A stretch of 64,000 bases of DNA from CAYTGM01 sp964437365. Its GTDB lineage: Bacteria > Sumerlaeota > Sumerlaeia > SLMS01. The stretch spans positions 50,022 to 114,021 of the forward strand of contig CAYTGM010000014.1 of the NCBI GenBank assembly GCA_964437365.1, written 5' to 3'. The notes beneath the pieces were generated by a model. That model did not search any database. It saw only the letters and a list, made by a program, of their open reading frames with translations, and was not told where the DNA came from. Shown here one piece after another: positions 35,363-45,800 of the stretch (positions are counted from its first letter, which is position 1; each line of letters begins with the position of its first letter). A program made the translations under genes and the position numbers.

Positions 35363-38002
35363 ATGGATATTAATAGATTAACACAAAAGTCTCAAGAGGC
35401 TTTATCTCAGGCTCAAAGCATCGCTGTCTCGCACGGACATCCAGAGGTTGATCTTGAGCACCTCCTTCTCGCCCTTGTTGAGCAAGAAGAGGGTATCGTT
35501 CCTCGCATGCTCAAGAAGATGGACGTATCTGTCGAGAGCCTGAAGCAGGCCGCCCAGGGGGAAGTCGATAAAAAGCCACGGGTTTCGGGGCCGGGAGTGA
35601 CTCCTGGATCTATACATATTTCTCAGCGCGTCTCAAAACTTCTGGTAGATGCAGAGAAACAGGCTAAACGTCTGAAAGACGAATATGTTTCTGTCGAGCA
35701 TTTATTGATGGTCATGATCGAGCAGGGAGAGTCTACGAATGTTGGGAAATTACTGGCTCAATACCAGGTGACTTCTGATCGCTTCTTCAGCGCTTTGACG
35801 GATGTGCGAGGCAACCAGCGCGTCGTTAGTGCAAACCCTGAGGCTACTTACGAAGCCTTGGATCGCTATGGACGCGATCTTGTGAAGGCAGCCCGTGACG
35901 GGAAGCTCGACCCTGTGATTGGTCGAGATGAAGAGATCCGTCGGGTTATTCGTATTCTGTCTCGTAAGACAAAAAACAACCCTGTGCTTATAGGTGAGCC
36001 AGGGGTTGGTAAGACGGCCATTGCTGAGGGGTTGGCTCATCGTATAGTTAGAGGTGATGTTCCAGAAGGTCTCAAGAATAAGACGATCTTTGCTCTGGAT
36101 ATGGGTTCTCTTGTTGCAGGCGCTAAATATCGTGGAGAGTTCGAGGAGCGGCTCAAGGCTGTTCTCAACGAGGTCCGCGAAAGTGATGGGCGTATCGTTC
36201 TCTTTATAGACGAGATGCACACGATCGTTGGCGCCGGAAAAGCTGAAGGTTCCATGGATGCGGGCAATATGCTCAAGCCGATGCTCGCGAGAGGCGAATT
36301 GCACTGCGTTGGTGCGACGACTCTTGATGAATACCGCAAACATATTGAGAAAGACGCAGCTCTTGAGCGCAGGTTCCAACCTGTCCTCGTGGATCAGCCG
36401 ACCGTCGAAGATTCCATTTCTATCCTTCGTGGTTTGAAGGAGCGCTTTGAAGTACACCATGGGGTGAAGATTCAGGATAATTCACTTGTAGCTGCAGCAA
36501 CGCTTTCGAATAGGTATATAACGGATCGTTTCCTTCCTGACAAGGCAATCGATCTGGTAGATGAGGCGTGTGCCATGATCCGTACGGAAATTGATTCGAT
36601 GCCTGCTGAGTTGGATGCGGCTACTCGTAGAGTTATGCAACTCGAAATTGAAGAAGCCGCTCTGAAGAAAGAAAAGGATGCAGCTTCCAAACAGCGTCTT
36701 GAACAACTCCAGAAAGAGCTGCAGGATACAAAGAAAGAAGCGGACCTTCTTCGTTCTCAGTATGAAAAGGAAAAAGAAGCGATTCATAAGCTTCAGCATA
36801 TACGTGAAGAGATTGAGCAGGTTCGACTTCAGATTGAACGTGCTGAACGTGAATACGATTTGAATAAAGCGGCAGAACTTCGCCATGGCAAGCTGCCACA
36901 GCTTGAAGCACAGCTTAGAGAAGAGGAGAAAGCTCTTCAGGAGAAGTCAGAGGAAAGTTCCTTGCTTCGTGAAGAAGTAACAGAAGAGGAAATCTCTCAG
37001 ATTGTGAGTCGCTGGACAGGAATCCCTGTGTCTAGACTGGTAGAGGGTGAACGCGAGAAGCTGTTGCGACTTGATCAGGTTCTACACGAACGCGTTGTAG
37101 GCCAGGATGAAGCCGTTCAACTTGTTGCGGATGCTGTCATTCGATCTCGTGCAGGAATTAAAGACCCCAACAGACCGATCGGAAGTTTCGTTTTCTTAGG
37201 CCCGACGGGCGTTGGGAAGACAGAGCTGGCAAAGGCACTCGCGGAAGCACTTTTCGATACGGAAGAGAACATCGTCCGCATAGACATGAGTGAGTACATG
37301 GAGAAGTTTGCTGTGAGCAGGCTGATCGGTGCGCCTCCCGGATATGTAGGCTACGAAGAGGGCGGTCAGCTAACCGAGGCCGTTAGAAGGAAGCCATACT
37401 CTGTCATTCTCTTCGATGAGATTGAGAAAGCACATCCAGATGTCTTTAATGTGCTCTTGCAGATTCTTGACGACGGGCGCGTTACCGACAGTCAGGGGCG
37501 TACCGTAAACTTCAAGAATACGGTCATCATTATGACAAGTAACCTTGGGTCTCAGTATTTGCTTGATGGCATATCAGAAGATGGAATGTTGAAGGAAAAT
37601 GTACGTAAGCAAGTTACGACGGAGCTTCGATCAGCGTTCCGACCCGAGTTCATCAACCGGATCGACGACACAGTTATCTTCACGCCCCTGCAGCTTGAGC
37701 AGATGAAGAAGATTGTCGAGCTCCAGGTTGAACTTCTCAAGGAGCGTCTTGCGGGTCGCATGATTGGGCTCAGGTTGACGGAGTCTGCGAAAGAGTTTAT
37801 CGCGCAGGAATCCTACGAGCCTGCTTATGGTGCTCGTCCTATAAAGAGGTATATCCAGCATGAATTGGAGACTCAGGTTGCTCGCATGATTATCGCCGGT
37901 GAGGTTCTACCAGAGCAGACTGTTGTTGCCAATGCGGATAATGGAATCCTTGAGCTGAAAGTAGAATCCACAAACCCTGATGAAGAGCGTGTAGCAGGAT
38001 AA
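35363..38002 (+). CDS. clpB: ClpB disaggregase
   Basis: 879 residues. A double Clp N-domain (~1-145) precedes AAA-1 with Walker A GEPGVGKTA (~208) and Walker B VLFIDEMH, then the coiled-coil middle domain (~400-530; KKEADLLRSQYEKEKEA), then AAA-2 with GPTGVGKTELAKALAE (~613) and VILFDEIEKAH. It extracts polypeptides from aggregates together with DnaK. The middle domain separates it from ClpA and ClpC. AGGAG lies about 8 nt before the start. It is followed by a strong terminator shared with the convergent gene. Confidence 0.97.
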   Translation: MDINRLTQKSQEALSQAQSIAVSHGHPEVDLEHLLLALVEQEEGIVPRMLKKMDVSVESLKQAAQGEVDKKPRVSGPGVTPGSIHISQRVSKLLVDAEKQAKRLKDEYVSVEHLLMVMIEQGESTNVGKLLAQYQVTSDRFFSALTDVRGNQRVVSANPEATYEALDRYGRDLVKAARDGKLDPVIGRDEEIRRVIRILSRKTKNNPVLIGEPGVGKTAIAEGLAHRIVRGDVPEGLKNKTIFALDMGSLVAGAKYRGEFEERLKAVLNEVRESDGRIVLFIDEMHTIVGAGKAEGSMDAGNMLKPMLARGELHCVGATTLDEYRKHIEKDAALERRFQPVLVDQPTVEDSISILRGLKERFEVHHGVKIQDNSLVAAATLSNRYITDRFLPDKAIDLVDEACAMIRTEIDSMPAELDAATRRVMQLEIEEAALKKEKDAASKQRLEQLQKELQDTKKEADLLRSQYEKEKEAIHKLQHIREEIEQVRLQIERAEREYDLNKAAELRHGKLPQLEAQLREEEKALQEKSEESSLLREEVTEEEISQIVSRWTGIPVSRLVEGEREKLLRLDQVLHERVVGQDEAVQLVADAVIRSRAGIKDPNRPIGSFVFLGPTGVGKTELAKALAEALFDTEENIVRIDMSEYMEKFAVSRLIGAPPGYVGYEEGGQLTEAVRRKPYSVILFDEIEKAHPDVFNVLLQILDDGRVTDSQGRTVNFKNTVIIMTSNLGSQYLLDGISEDGMLKENVRKQVTTELRSAFRPEFINRIDDTVIFTPLQLEQMKKIVELQVELLKERLAGRMIGLRLTESAKEFIAQESYEPAYGARPIKRYIQHELETQVARMIIAGEVLPEQTVVANADNGILELKVESTNPDEERVAG

Positions 38003-38042
38003 CATCCTGTTATGAAGGGGAAAGGTTTCTCTATACAAGAAA

Positions 38043-38071
38043 GAGCCCCGACTGTGTTTGGCCGGGGCTTT
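38043..38071. terminator. Terminator after clpB
   Basis: AGCCCCG/CGGGGCT stem (38043-38049 with 38062-38068) and a TTTT tail on the + strand, just before the end of the convergent giant secreted protein gene at 38082. An A-rich upstream flank could let it act in both directions. Confidence 0.8.
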
Positions 38072-38081
38072 TGCATTCGGC

Positions 38082-41000
38082 TCAATACAGGGACCAGCTT
38101 GATCTGTCAACCGACTGAATGCCTGGTGCAGACGGATCTATGATAATGCCGTTCTCTGTCAAATCGTCATCGCCTCGTGCTCCATCTATGAGTTGCAAGG
38201 TCAGAGAGCCTGCACTGAATGAAGCACCCGGTCCTTGAGGATGAACAAAGTCATACCAATGATCAGACGTGTTGCTTAACTCAGGGCCATACTTATAGAA
38301 GGAGTTGAAGGCGGGGTTTCCTTCGAAAGTAAACTCAAGATTCACCGTTGAACCGGGAGCAATTCCGGTTATTCGGTAAGAGAGGATTCCATAACTTGGG
38401 TTTATATTCGCAGGCAAAGCAGGAAGTTCAGAATCTGTCATGATCTGAAAATCTTCAATAGCTCCCTGATCAGCTTCAATGGTTATATACTTCCCATTTT
38501 TGGGACTTGGAAAAGAAAGTACGTTGGGTTGTTCTGAATCTGGAATGCCGTCGTTGTTTCCGTCTCCATCATTGGGTGCAAGGTCCTCGATCACGATAGG
38601 CGGCTGCCCATTGCTGTCAAAGATCGGTTCATCTGCTCCCATCGTTACCATATTTGGAGCTATGGGTCGTTCTTCACCGTCGAAATCATCGGTAATAGCT
38701 TGCAAGACAGGAGCAGTAAGGGATTCCGGTGCGAGTCGGGACAGGTGAGTGTCTGCAGGAAGGACATTCCCAGCGACAAAGCGGGAAGCAGTTCCATCCA
38801 TTGGCAGGTTAGGATCGTAAGAACTTGTCCCCATTGTATATTCAGGGTATGCAACCGATAGTGCCGAAAGAGTTTCGTAGTCTGTACCAGCGATTCGAGC
38901 AACCGGCCCATTGTCTGCCCAGAGCATATTGTATTCAGCATTAAGCTCCGATCCTCCACCTTCAAAGAGCAATGCTGTTCCATTCTCTTGACCATTTCTT
39001 AAGATGTTATTCTTCAGATTCAACGTGGCACTCGTGATTGTGCTGGAACCGACAGCATAGCAATTCGTTGAGTTGAGACCTGTATAGTCACCCGCTCCCG
39101 GAAGAACATTGATCGTGTTGTGATAGAGGTTAAAAGTTGCCTCATCTGGCCCTAGTATACCAACACCTCTCAATGCGCTGGCGTTCCCAGTAGAAGTCAA
39201 TTGTACGCCATTGATCATATTGTTTTCAAGATGATATACATGTTCGTCTCCGAGCCCATCAAAGAGAAGAGCATTTAATTGTACACTGCCATTTTCCTGC
39301 GGCATGCTGACATTGTCGAACTCATTGCCAGTGAATTCCAGTTTGGCGTAGTTAATCAGATCCTCACCTGTAGAGACGAACGCAGCTGTCAGGAATCCGC
39401 CGGTTTTTCTCTGAACACGAATACGGTTATTCTTTAGTTTCAGTGACTTGACTCCTCTGACAATGAAGCCGTTTGCGCTGGATATCATCTCATTATCCTC
39501 GAAGACGATTCCTTGCGGGCCGTCATCAGGATAGAGGATCGTGGGTCCGTTCTTGTTGCAGCTGATGTCCACAAGACTGGAATTGTCAGAGAGGTCTGAT
39601 TTTATGAAGCAGTTCTTTATTAACACATCAACAGGATAGTTTGTGAGAAGGGGAGGAGAAGAACGCTCAAAACTGTATATCTGAATGGCGAACCGGTTAA
39701 ATGATGAACCAAATGTCAGATTATTTGCTTCGATATTAAGGTTCTCTAGGTGTACATTGAAGATTTGATCCTGAATCGTAATGAGATCTCGGGAATTTGT
39801 ATCAACTGCATTTCGGATCGTCATGTCCCGGGTGTTCTCTTCTGGATCCGAATTGCCATATATATAGACATTTCCGGCAGGAACTGATCCTTCTGGAGTG
39901 ATGTAGAAATTTCCACCAAGGTCAAAGTTATTAAATGTGATTGTGGGTGAGGTGCCTGTATCAGGCCTGAAAATGAAAGAATGCAATTCAGGGGCGTACA
40001 ATTCAAAAGCGCTTTCTTCAACCAGATCACCTGTGATTAGAAACGTCCAGTCTCCACCTGTCAGATCGGATAGAAAAATAGCATCCTGTACTTCCTCGAG
40101 CGAAGAATAAATTCCTCCCGGACCTACGGTTGAAATTCCTGGACCGTTGGAGTCATAAGATTTGACGGGAATAGTACTTATTCCTTCGCCTGAAATATTG
40201 AGACTGAAGGATGGTGTTTCCGGGTCGGAGGTTGTCACATTGAGAACGGCAAAATGTTGGGACAAGTTCGATGGGGTATAGTCAATCCTGATCGGTCGAA
40301 TCTCACCAGGGGATATGGGAGAGAGATCAAGATCATCTGACAGGGAGAATTCAGGTCCGCCGGAAAGCTCGACTTGATCGCCGGTAAAGAAGAGAGGAAG
40401 AACTCCCTGGTTCTTGACATAGACGTAACGGGGCGTACTTGGTTCGTTTACCAGTGTGGAGCCAAACAGTATCTCGTCTTCGGGATAATAGAACAGATCT
40501 CCTTCAGGCTCAATTCCCTGACCCTGCAGAGGTATTTCAATTTTCAGATTATCCGGATCATTGGTCATCAGCGTCAAAAGAGCAGTCCTTCTACCGATAG
40601 CCGAAGGTTTAAATGTTATATTATAGACAACTCCCTGGTAAGGAGGAACTCCTGAGGAAGGCGTAAAGGCATCAAAGCTGAAATCGGAGGCCTGTTCACC
40701 CGTGATAGAATAGGATTGAAGTATGAGGGGTTCGCTGCCAAAATTTGTAAAGTTGAATGCTAGAGATTCTGTGCTTCCCGGAGCGGCAAAGACTCCATCA
40801 AAATTAGCTGATACTGGATCATAAGCCACAACCGGCTGAGCATCTTTGTACTCAACTTTCACGGGAAGAGTATCTGGGCTTTCCAGATCATTGCTTGTAA
40901 TGACAACATGGGTCTCTTTTAGACCATAGTTACCATTAAATGTATTCTGATATTGAAGTTGAAACTCATAGAATCCATTCACGGGTACAGGTTGAGTGAT

Positions 41001-42611
41001 ATCGTTATCAAAAAACTCAATATTCCAACCGGAGTCTGAACCCTCAGCCATTTCTACACTATTGAGCAGCAAAGGTGCGTTGCCACGATTATAGATCGCT
41101 ATATTCAATGAGTTAGGAAAGACTCCATTTCGATACGCAATCCCCAGATCGACGTCATCAATATTCAGATCAACATCGGGCCCTTCCTTTGTCCCCTCAC
41201 CTCTAAGTGCAATCGTGGTTGTTGTTTCGTCGGTGTCATTGGAAATGATTTGCAGCTGGGCATTGCGAAACCCCGTGGTAGTAGGTGAGAATGTGATCCC
41301 AAATTCCGCGGATTCAAATGACTCTATATACGAGTCTGTTAATGGAGTTGACAGGATGAAATCAGATGAATTCGGGCCAATGATCTCGAAGTTTTCGATG
41401 ACGAGAATGCCAGAGTTTGAGGAAGAAAACCTCTCTTTGAATTCGGGGCTGGAGGCGCCTATTTCCGTGTCTGAGAAGAAGATGTCCTGGAATGGAGGCA
41501 TTTCTCCTGGCAATAACTCAGCTTTCGCTGATACGGATATTTCCAAAGGGCCACTCGTCGCATCCGAGTTAAATGTGATTGTTGCCTCATATGTGCCAAA
41601 TTCCTCTGGTTCGAAATTGATGTTAAAGTCGCGATAAGATCCGGGACCAAGCACAAGCCCGTCAAAGGAGGGGCCGAACACGAAAGGAGAATCCGAAGGC
41701 GTAATAACCACGGAATCAGTCGAATCCAGATTGAGATTGTTTTGTCCTAAATTGGTGAGCGTGCCACTAATAGAACGACTGAAATTTAAATTGTTCAAGA
41801 CTCCCATATCGAACGTATCAGGGTTGGCTGCGATGATCGGACCGGGTTCAGTGAAGATTGAAGGAACACCGCGCCCCCTTGCAATAACTTCAACTTCTGG
41901 TGTATCAGGGTCATTCGATTCAAAAAGAATTCCGGCATTGAATTCTCCGAAATTATCGGGATCAAACTTAACAGAAATAGAGCGTGTTGTACCCGGATCG
42001 AGTGGTGATAGATCAGGTACAGGATCGAGGGTAAATCCTGCATATATATTTGATAATTGAGGATCTATAATTGATATTCCATCACTTTGAAATTGAAGTG
42101 GAACGTTTCCGGTGTTCTCAACAATTATAGACTGAGTTGTGGATCCACTCTCGAAAGGTTGCGCTGTCTGGAAAAAGAAAGGATCAGGCTCTGGAGTAAC
42201 AACGATGTCCGAGACTTCAAATTCTCCAGTACCTTGAAGGAAGTCTGTCACAACAGGATCGTCGGGGTCTGAAGTTGCAATGCTGAGCGTTGCCGTCCTC
42301 ACTCCTTCACCAGAAGGAGTAAATCTTATGATGCCGTACCGCCTGTCGTCTGCAGGCAATGGTGAAGTATCAAGCTCAATCACTTCAAAGTCCTGGGGAT
42401 GATCACCAGTGATTTGAATGTCAGGACCAGGGAAAGAAATCTCACCTGAATCTCTAGTGAAGACATAGAATTCGTAATCCTGCGAAACACCGATGGGTCG
42501 TGTGCCGAACGAATTCGGGCCGATAAGGAATGTGCGGGCAACAGCAGGAGATATGCATAAAAGCACCATTGCTGCTGCAGCTGCAGCATATGTTGTAAAA
42601 GATTTGGTCAT
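38082..42611 (-). CDS. Giant secreted choice-of-anchor D/beta-helix protein, copy 1
   Basis: 1509 residues from ATG 42611 (signal peptide with poly-Ala core ending SPAVA; an upstream ATG at 42635 is less likely). About seven Ig-like choice-of-anchor D/ASH-type repeats (~25-760) carry SNDPD-, GTGEF- and FTPSGEGVRTATL-like blocks. Next are FDSNGPGISTVGPGGIYSS and a right-handed beta-helix with Asn ladders (~800-1290) ending in TMGADEP. The C-terminus has the choice-of-anchor U pattern (GDGNNDGIPDSEQ, then GARGDDDLTENGIIIDP), which usually marks sorting or surface attachment. It is probably an adhesin, carbohydrate-binding or structural surface protein. Confidence 0.88.
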   Translation of the reverse strand: MTKSFTTYAAAAAAMVLLCISPAVARTFLIGPNSFGTRPIGVSQDYEFYVFTRDSGEISFPGPDIQITGDHPQDFEVIELDTSPLPADDRRYGIIRFTPSGEGVRTATLSIATSDPDDPVVTDFLQGTGEFEVSDIVVTPEPDPFFFQTAQPFESGSTTQSIIVENTGNVPLQFQSDGISIIDPQLSNIYAGFTLDPVPDLSPLDPGTTRSISVKFDPDNFGEFNAGILFESNDPDTPEVEVIARGRGVPSIFTEPGPIIAANPDTFDMGVLNNLNFSRSISGTLTNLGQNNLNLDSTDSVVITPSDSPFVFGPSFDGLVLGPGSYRDFNINFEPEEFGTYEATITFNSDATSGPLEISVSAKAELLPGEMPPFQDIFFSDTEIGASSPEFKERFSSSNSGILVIENFEIIGPNSSDFILSTPLTDSYIESFESAEFGITFSPTTTGFRNAQLQIISNDTDETTTTIALRGEGTKEGPDVDLNIDDVDLGIAYRNGVFPNSLNIAIYNRGNAPLLLNSVEMAEGSDSGWNIEFFDNDITQPVPVNGFYEFQLQYQNTFNGNYGLKETHVVITSNDLESPDTLPVKVEYKDAQPVVAYDPVSANFDGVFAAPGSTESLAFNFTNFGSEPLILQSYSITGEQASDFSFDAFTPSSGVPPYQGVVYNITFKPSAIGRRTALLTLMTNDPDNLKIEIPLQGQGIEPEGDLFYYPEDEILFGSTLVNEPSTPRYVYVKNQGVLPLFFTGDQVELSGGPEFSLSDDLDLSPISPGEIRPIRIDYTPSNLSQHFAVLNVTTSDPETPSFSLNISGEGISTIPVKSYDSNGPGISTVGPGGIYSSLEEVQDAIFLSDLTGGDWTFLITGDLVEESAFELYAPELHSFIFRPDTGTSPTITFNNFDLGGNFYITPEGSVPAGNVYIYGNSDPEENTRDMTIRNAVDTNSRDLITIQDQIFNVHLENLNIEANNLTFGSSFNRFAIQIYSFERSSPPLLTNYPVDVLIKNCFIKSDLSDNSSLVDISCNKNGPTILYPDDGPQGIVFEDNEMISSANGFIVRGVKSLKLKNNRIRVQRKTGGFLTAAFVSTGEDLINYAKLEFTGNEFDNVSMPQENGSVQLNALLFDGLGDEHVYHLENNMINGVQLTSTGNASALRGVGILGPDEATFNLYHNTINVLPGAGDYTGLNSTNCYAVGSSTITSATLNLKNNILRNGQENGTALLFEGGGSELNAEYNMLWADNGPVARIAGTDYETLSALSVAYPEYTMGTSSYDPNLPMDGTASRFVAGNVLPADTHLSRLAPESLTAPVLQAITDDFDGEERPIAPNMVTMGADEPIFDSNGQPPIVIEDLAPNDGDGNNDGIPDSEQPNVLSFPSPKNGKYITIEADQGAIEDFQIMTDSELPALPANINPSYGILSYRITGIAPGSTVNLEFTFEGNPAFNSFYKYGPELSNTSDHWYDFVHPQGPGASFSAGSLTLQLIDGARGDDDLTENGIIIDPSAPGIQSVDRSSWSLY

Positions 42612-42799
42612 GAAAGCTCTCTCAAAATAAATCATATTTAAGCAGGAGGAAGACTTAACGATCGAGACCCCCCTGTAAAGGTTTTCGTTGGTGGAATTGT
42701 TTTGTGATCGATCGAAGACTGCAGCGGTATTAGCATGCTCTCAATTTCACCCTGAAGAGCGAATTCAATAACATGTGTTAACCTTCCAGATAAAGGAAA

Positions 42800-42821
42800 C
42801 CCCGGTCGATATAGACCGGGG
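42800..42821 (-). terminator. Terminator after giant protein copy 2
   Basis: A perfect 8-bp stem CCCCGGTC/GACCGGGG with a 6-nt loop and, on the minus strand, a T-rich tail TTTCCTTTA. It lies 35 bp beyond the stop of the 42856-47379 gene. Confidence 0.85.
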
Positions 42822-42855
42822 CTAGTTAGTTTCGGCTGTTACCTGAACTGGCTGG

Positions 42856-45800
42856 TTAGTAGAGTGGCCAGTCCATCAGGCTTGTCGTTGAGAAGGCAGG
42901 AGCACTTGGATCGACGATCACTCCGTTCGCTGAGAGATCATCATCTCCACGTCCCCCATCAACAAGTTGAACGGTCAGACTGCCTGAGTTTAATGAAGCG
43001 CCAGGTGCAGAAGAGCTCAGGAATTCATACCAGTGGTTTGTGGTATCGGACGGTTCAGGGCCGTACTTGTAGAAAGTGGTCAGTGAAGCACTCCCCTGGA
43101 AGAAGAACTCTAAAGTTACTGTGCTTCCATTCGGGATTCCAGAGATACGATACGATAGAATACCGTAGGGGGCATCTACGTTAGCCGGAAGAGCATCGAG
43201 TTCATCTTCCGTAAGGATTTCAAACTCTTCGATAATTCCCTGATCTGCCTCGATGGTTATATATCCACCTGTTTTCGGACTTGGTAAGGAGACAACATTA
43301 TCCTGTTGAGAGTCAGGAATTCCATCGTCATTTCCATCACCTTTGTTGGGAGCTAGATCTTCAACAAAGGCAGGAGGCTGACCGTTGTTGCCTTTCACTG
43401 GTTCATCGGCTCCCATCGTGACAAGATCGGGGCTTTCGGGTCGGGTTTCACCGTCGAAGTCTGTTGCAATACCTGAAAGAGGTGAAGCCATGAGAGATGC
43501 AGGACCCTCTCGAGTAAGATGAGTATCAGCAGGGAGAACATTGCCTGCTGCAAAGCGTGACTTTGTCCCATCCATGGGAAGGATCGGATCGTAAGAACTT
43601 GTTCCTGACGTATATTGAGGATAAGCAGCTGCAAAACTTGAAAGGTCGTTGTAGTCAGTTCCAGTTACTCTTGCGATGGGGCCGTTATCCGCCCAAAGCA
43701 TGTTATTTTCCGCATTGAGGGTTACGCCACCTCCTTCATAGAGGAGAGCTGTACCATTCTCTTGCCCATTTCTTAAGATATTATTCTTTAGATTGATCGT
43801 GGCATCCAGGATCCCCGCGGAACCTATGGCATAGCAATTACTGGAACTCAGTCCGCTATATGAACCTTCACTCGGGATTATGTTTACTGTATTGTGGTAT
43901 ATATCAAAAGTGGCTTCGTCGGGGCCGAAAATTCCGATGCCTCTTAGTGATCCCACTGACCCTGATGAGGTAAGGCGAATCCCGTTAACCATGTTGTTGA
44001 TAAGAGAGTAGTGATGGTTTAATCCATTTCCTGCGAAGAATAAACCGTATAGATTATTCGAACCTGAAGTCTGTGGAAGGCTGATATTATCAAACTCGTT
44101 TCCGACAATCCTGATCTCGGTAGAGTCTATAGGAATACTGTTTAGAACGCCTAAGCCGTAGGTACTGAACCCACTACCAGGACGCACGACACGGACTTGA
44201 TTTTCTGAAAGAGTCAGCGATCGAACGCTATCGATGATAAAGCCAAGGCCAGCTGTTTGGACTTCATTTCCTTCAAAGACAATATTCTGTGCGCCAGACC
44301 CACTATCCACGAATGGTTCTGACTTGTAAGATCTGATTTGTACCGCAGCACAGTTGTCACCTTCCAAGGCTTGAATCAGGCAATTCTTAACCAGTACATC
44401 TGTCGGATAATCCGTCAATGTCGGGTTCATGCTGTAACTCTCGCTGCCAGTTACTGAAACCGCATATCTGGGATACGATGATCCATATGTTTGATTCTTT
44501 GAGATCAGATTGAGATTTTGAATTCTGACATTCAAAACTTCGTCCTGAATAATGAGCAGATTATTTGAAAATGCATTATTCGTGATCGTCATATTTCTTT
44601 CTGTACTGTCTGGGTCATTACTTCCATAAATATAGACGTTCCCGGCTGGCTCGTCATTTCCTGTGCCATTGTAAATTGCCATCGAAGAGGAGGTCGAATC
44701 GCCGACGAAAGAAATTATCGGGCTGATGCCCTGTTCAGGCTTGAAAATGTAGGAGTGATTGCCAGGCGCGCTCAGACCAAAAGATTCTGATTCAGTGAGG
44801 TCTCCTGTAATGATGAACGTCCAGTCGCCTCCATACAGATTGGTGAATTGAGTTGCTGAACGAACTTCGGATAGAGAGCTGTATATTCCACCAGGACCCA
44901 CCGTTGAGATGCCGGGACCATTGCTATCAAAGGCTTTGACAGGAATTGATCCTAAACCTTCCCCATATACGGGAATCGTTACCAGTGAGGAGTTTGTATT
45001 ATCTGTCGTGATTGTCAAGAGTCCAGAATCTGAGGACAAATCGACAGGTGTATAGGCAATTTCAAATGATCTGATTTCTCCCGGTTGAATCGTTGAAAGG
45101 TCCAGTGTGGTATCCAGTGAGAAAACACTATCTCCTGTTAATGCTATCCCATCACCGGTAAAGTTGAGTGGAAGGCTCCCATTGTTCTTCAAATAGACAA
45201 ACCTTGGAGTGCTCGGTTCGTTGACGAGTGTCTTTCCAAAATCGATATATGTATTAGGAAAATAGGCAAGTTCACTATCGCCTGCGAGGCCCGTTCCACT
45301 CAATGGGATGTCAATCACTGGCACAGAGAGACTGTTTGTGTTCAGCGTGAGAAGGGCACTCTTTTCTCCTACTGTATCCGGGCTGAATGTAAGCTTATAG
45401 ACATAGCCTGTACCTGGACTTATAGGAGAAGATGGTGTACTCGCACTCATGGAAAACAGAGCAGCATCAGGTCCTGTGATTGAGAACGACTCAAGTATAA
45501 GGCTTTCAGATCCCTGGTTGGAGAAGTTGACAGAACTTACTCCAACTCTTGATCCTCCCACATAGATACCACCAAAATCGATCGAACTTTGAGGCACAAA
45601 AGGAAGCGACTGCGATTGTCTGTATTCGATGCTTACAGGCAATATATATGGGCTTGCCGGATCATTACTTTCGATGATGATGTTTGTCGTTCTTTCACCA
45701 AAGTTGATCGATTCGTTGCTTGAAAATGTCACCTGAGGATAAGCAGTAGCAAACGGGGCGAGTGTTAAGGGAAATGTGAGGCCCTGATTATCAATGCCGA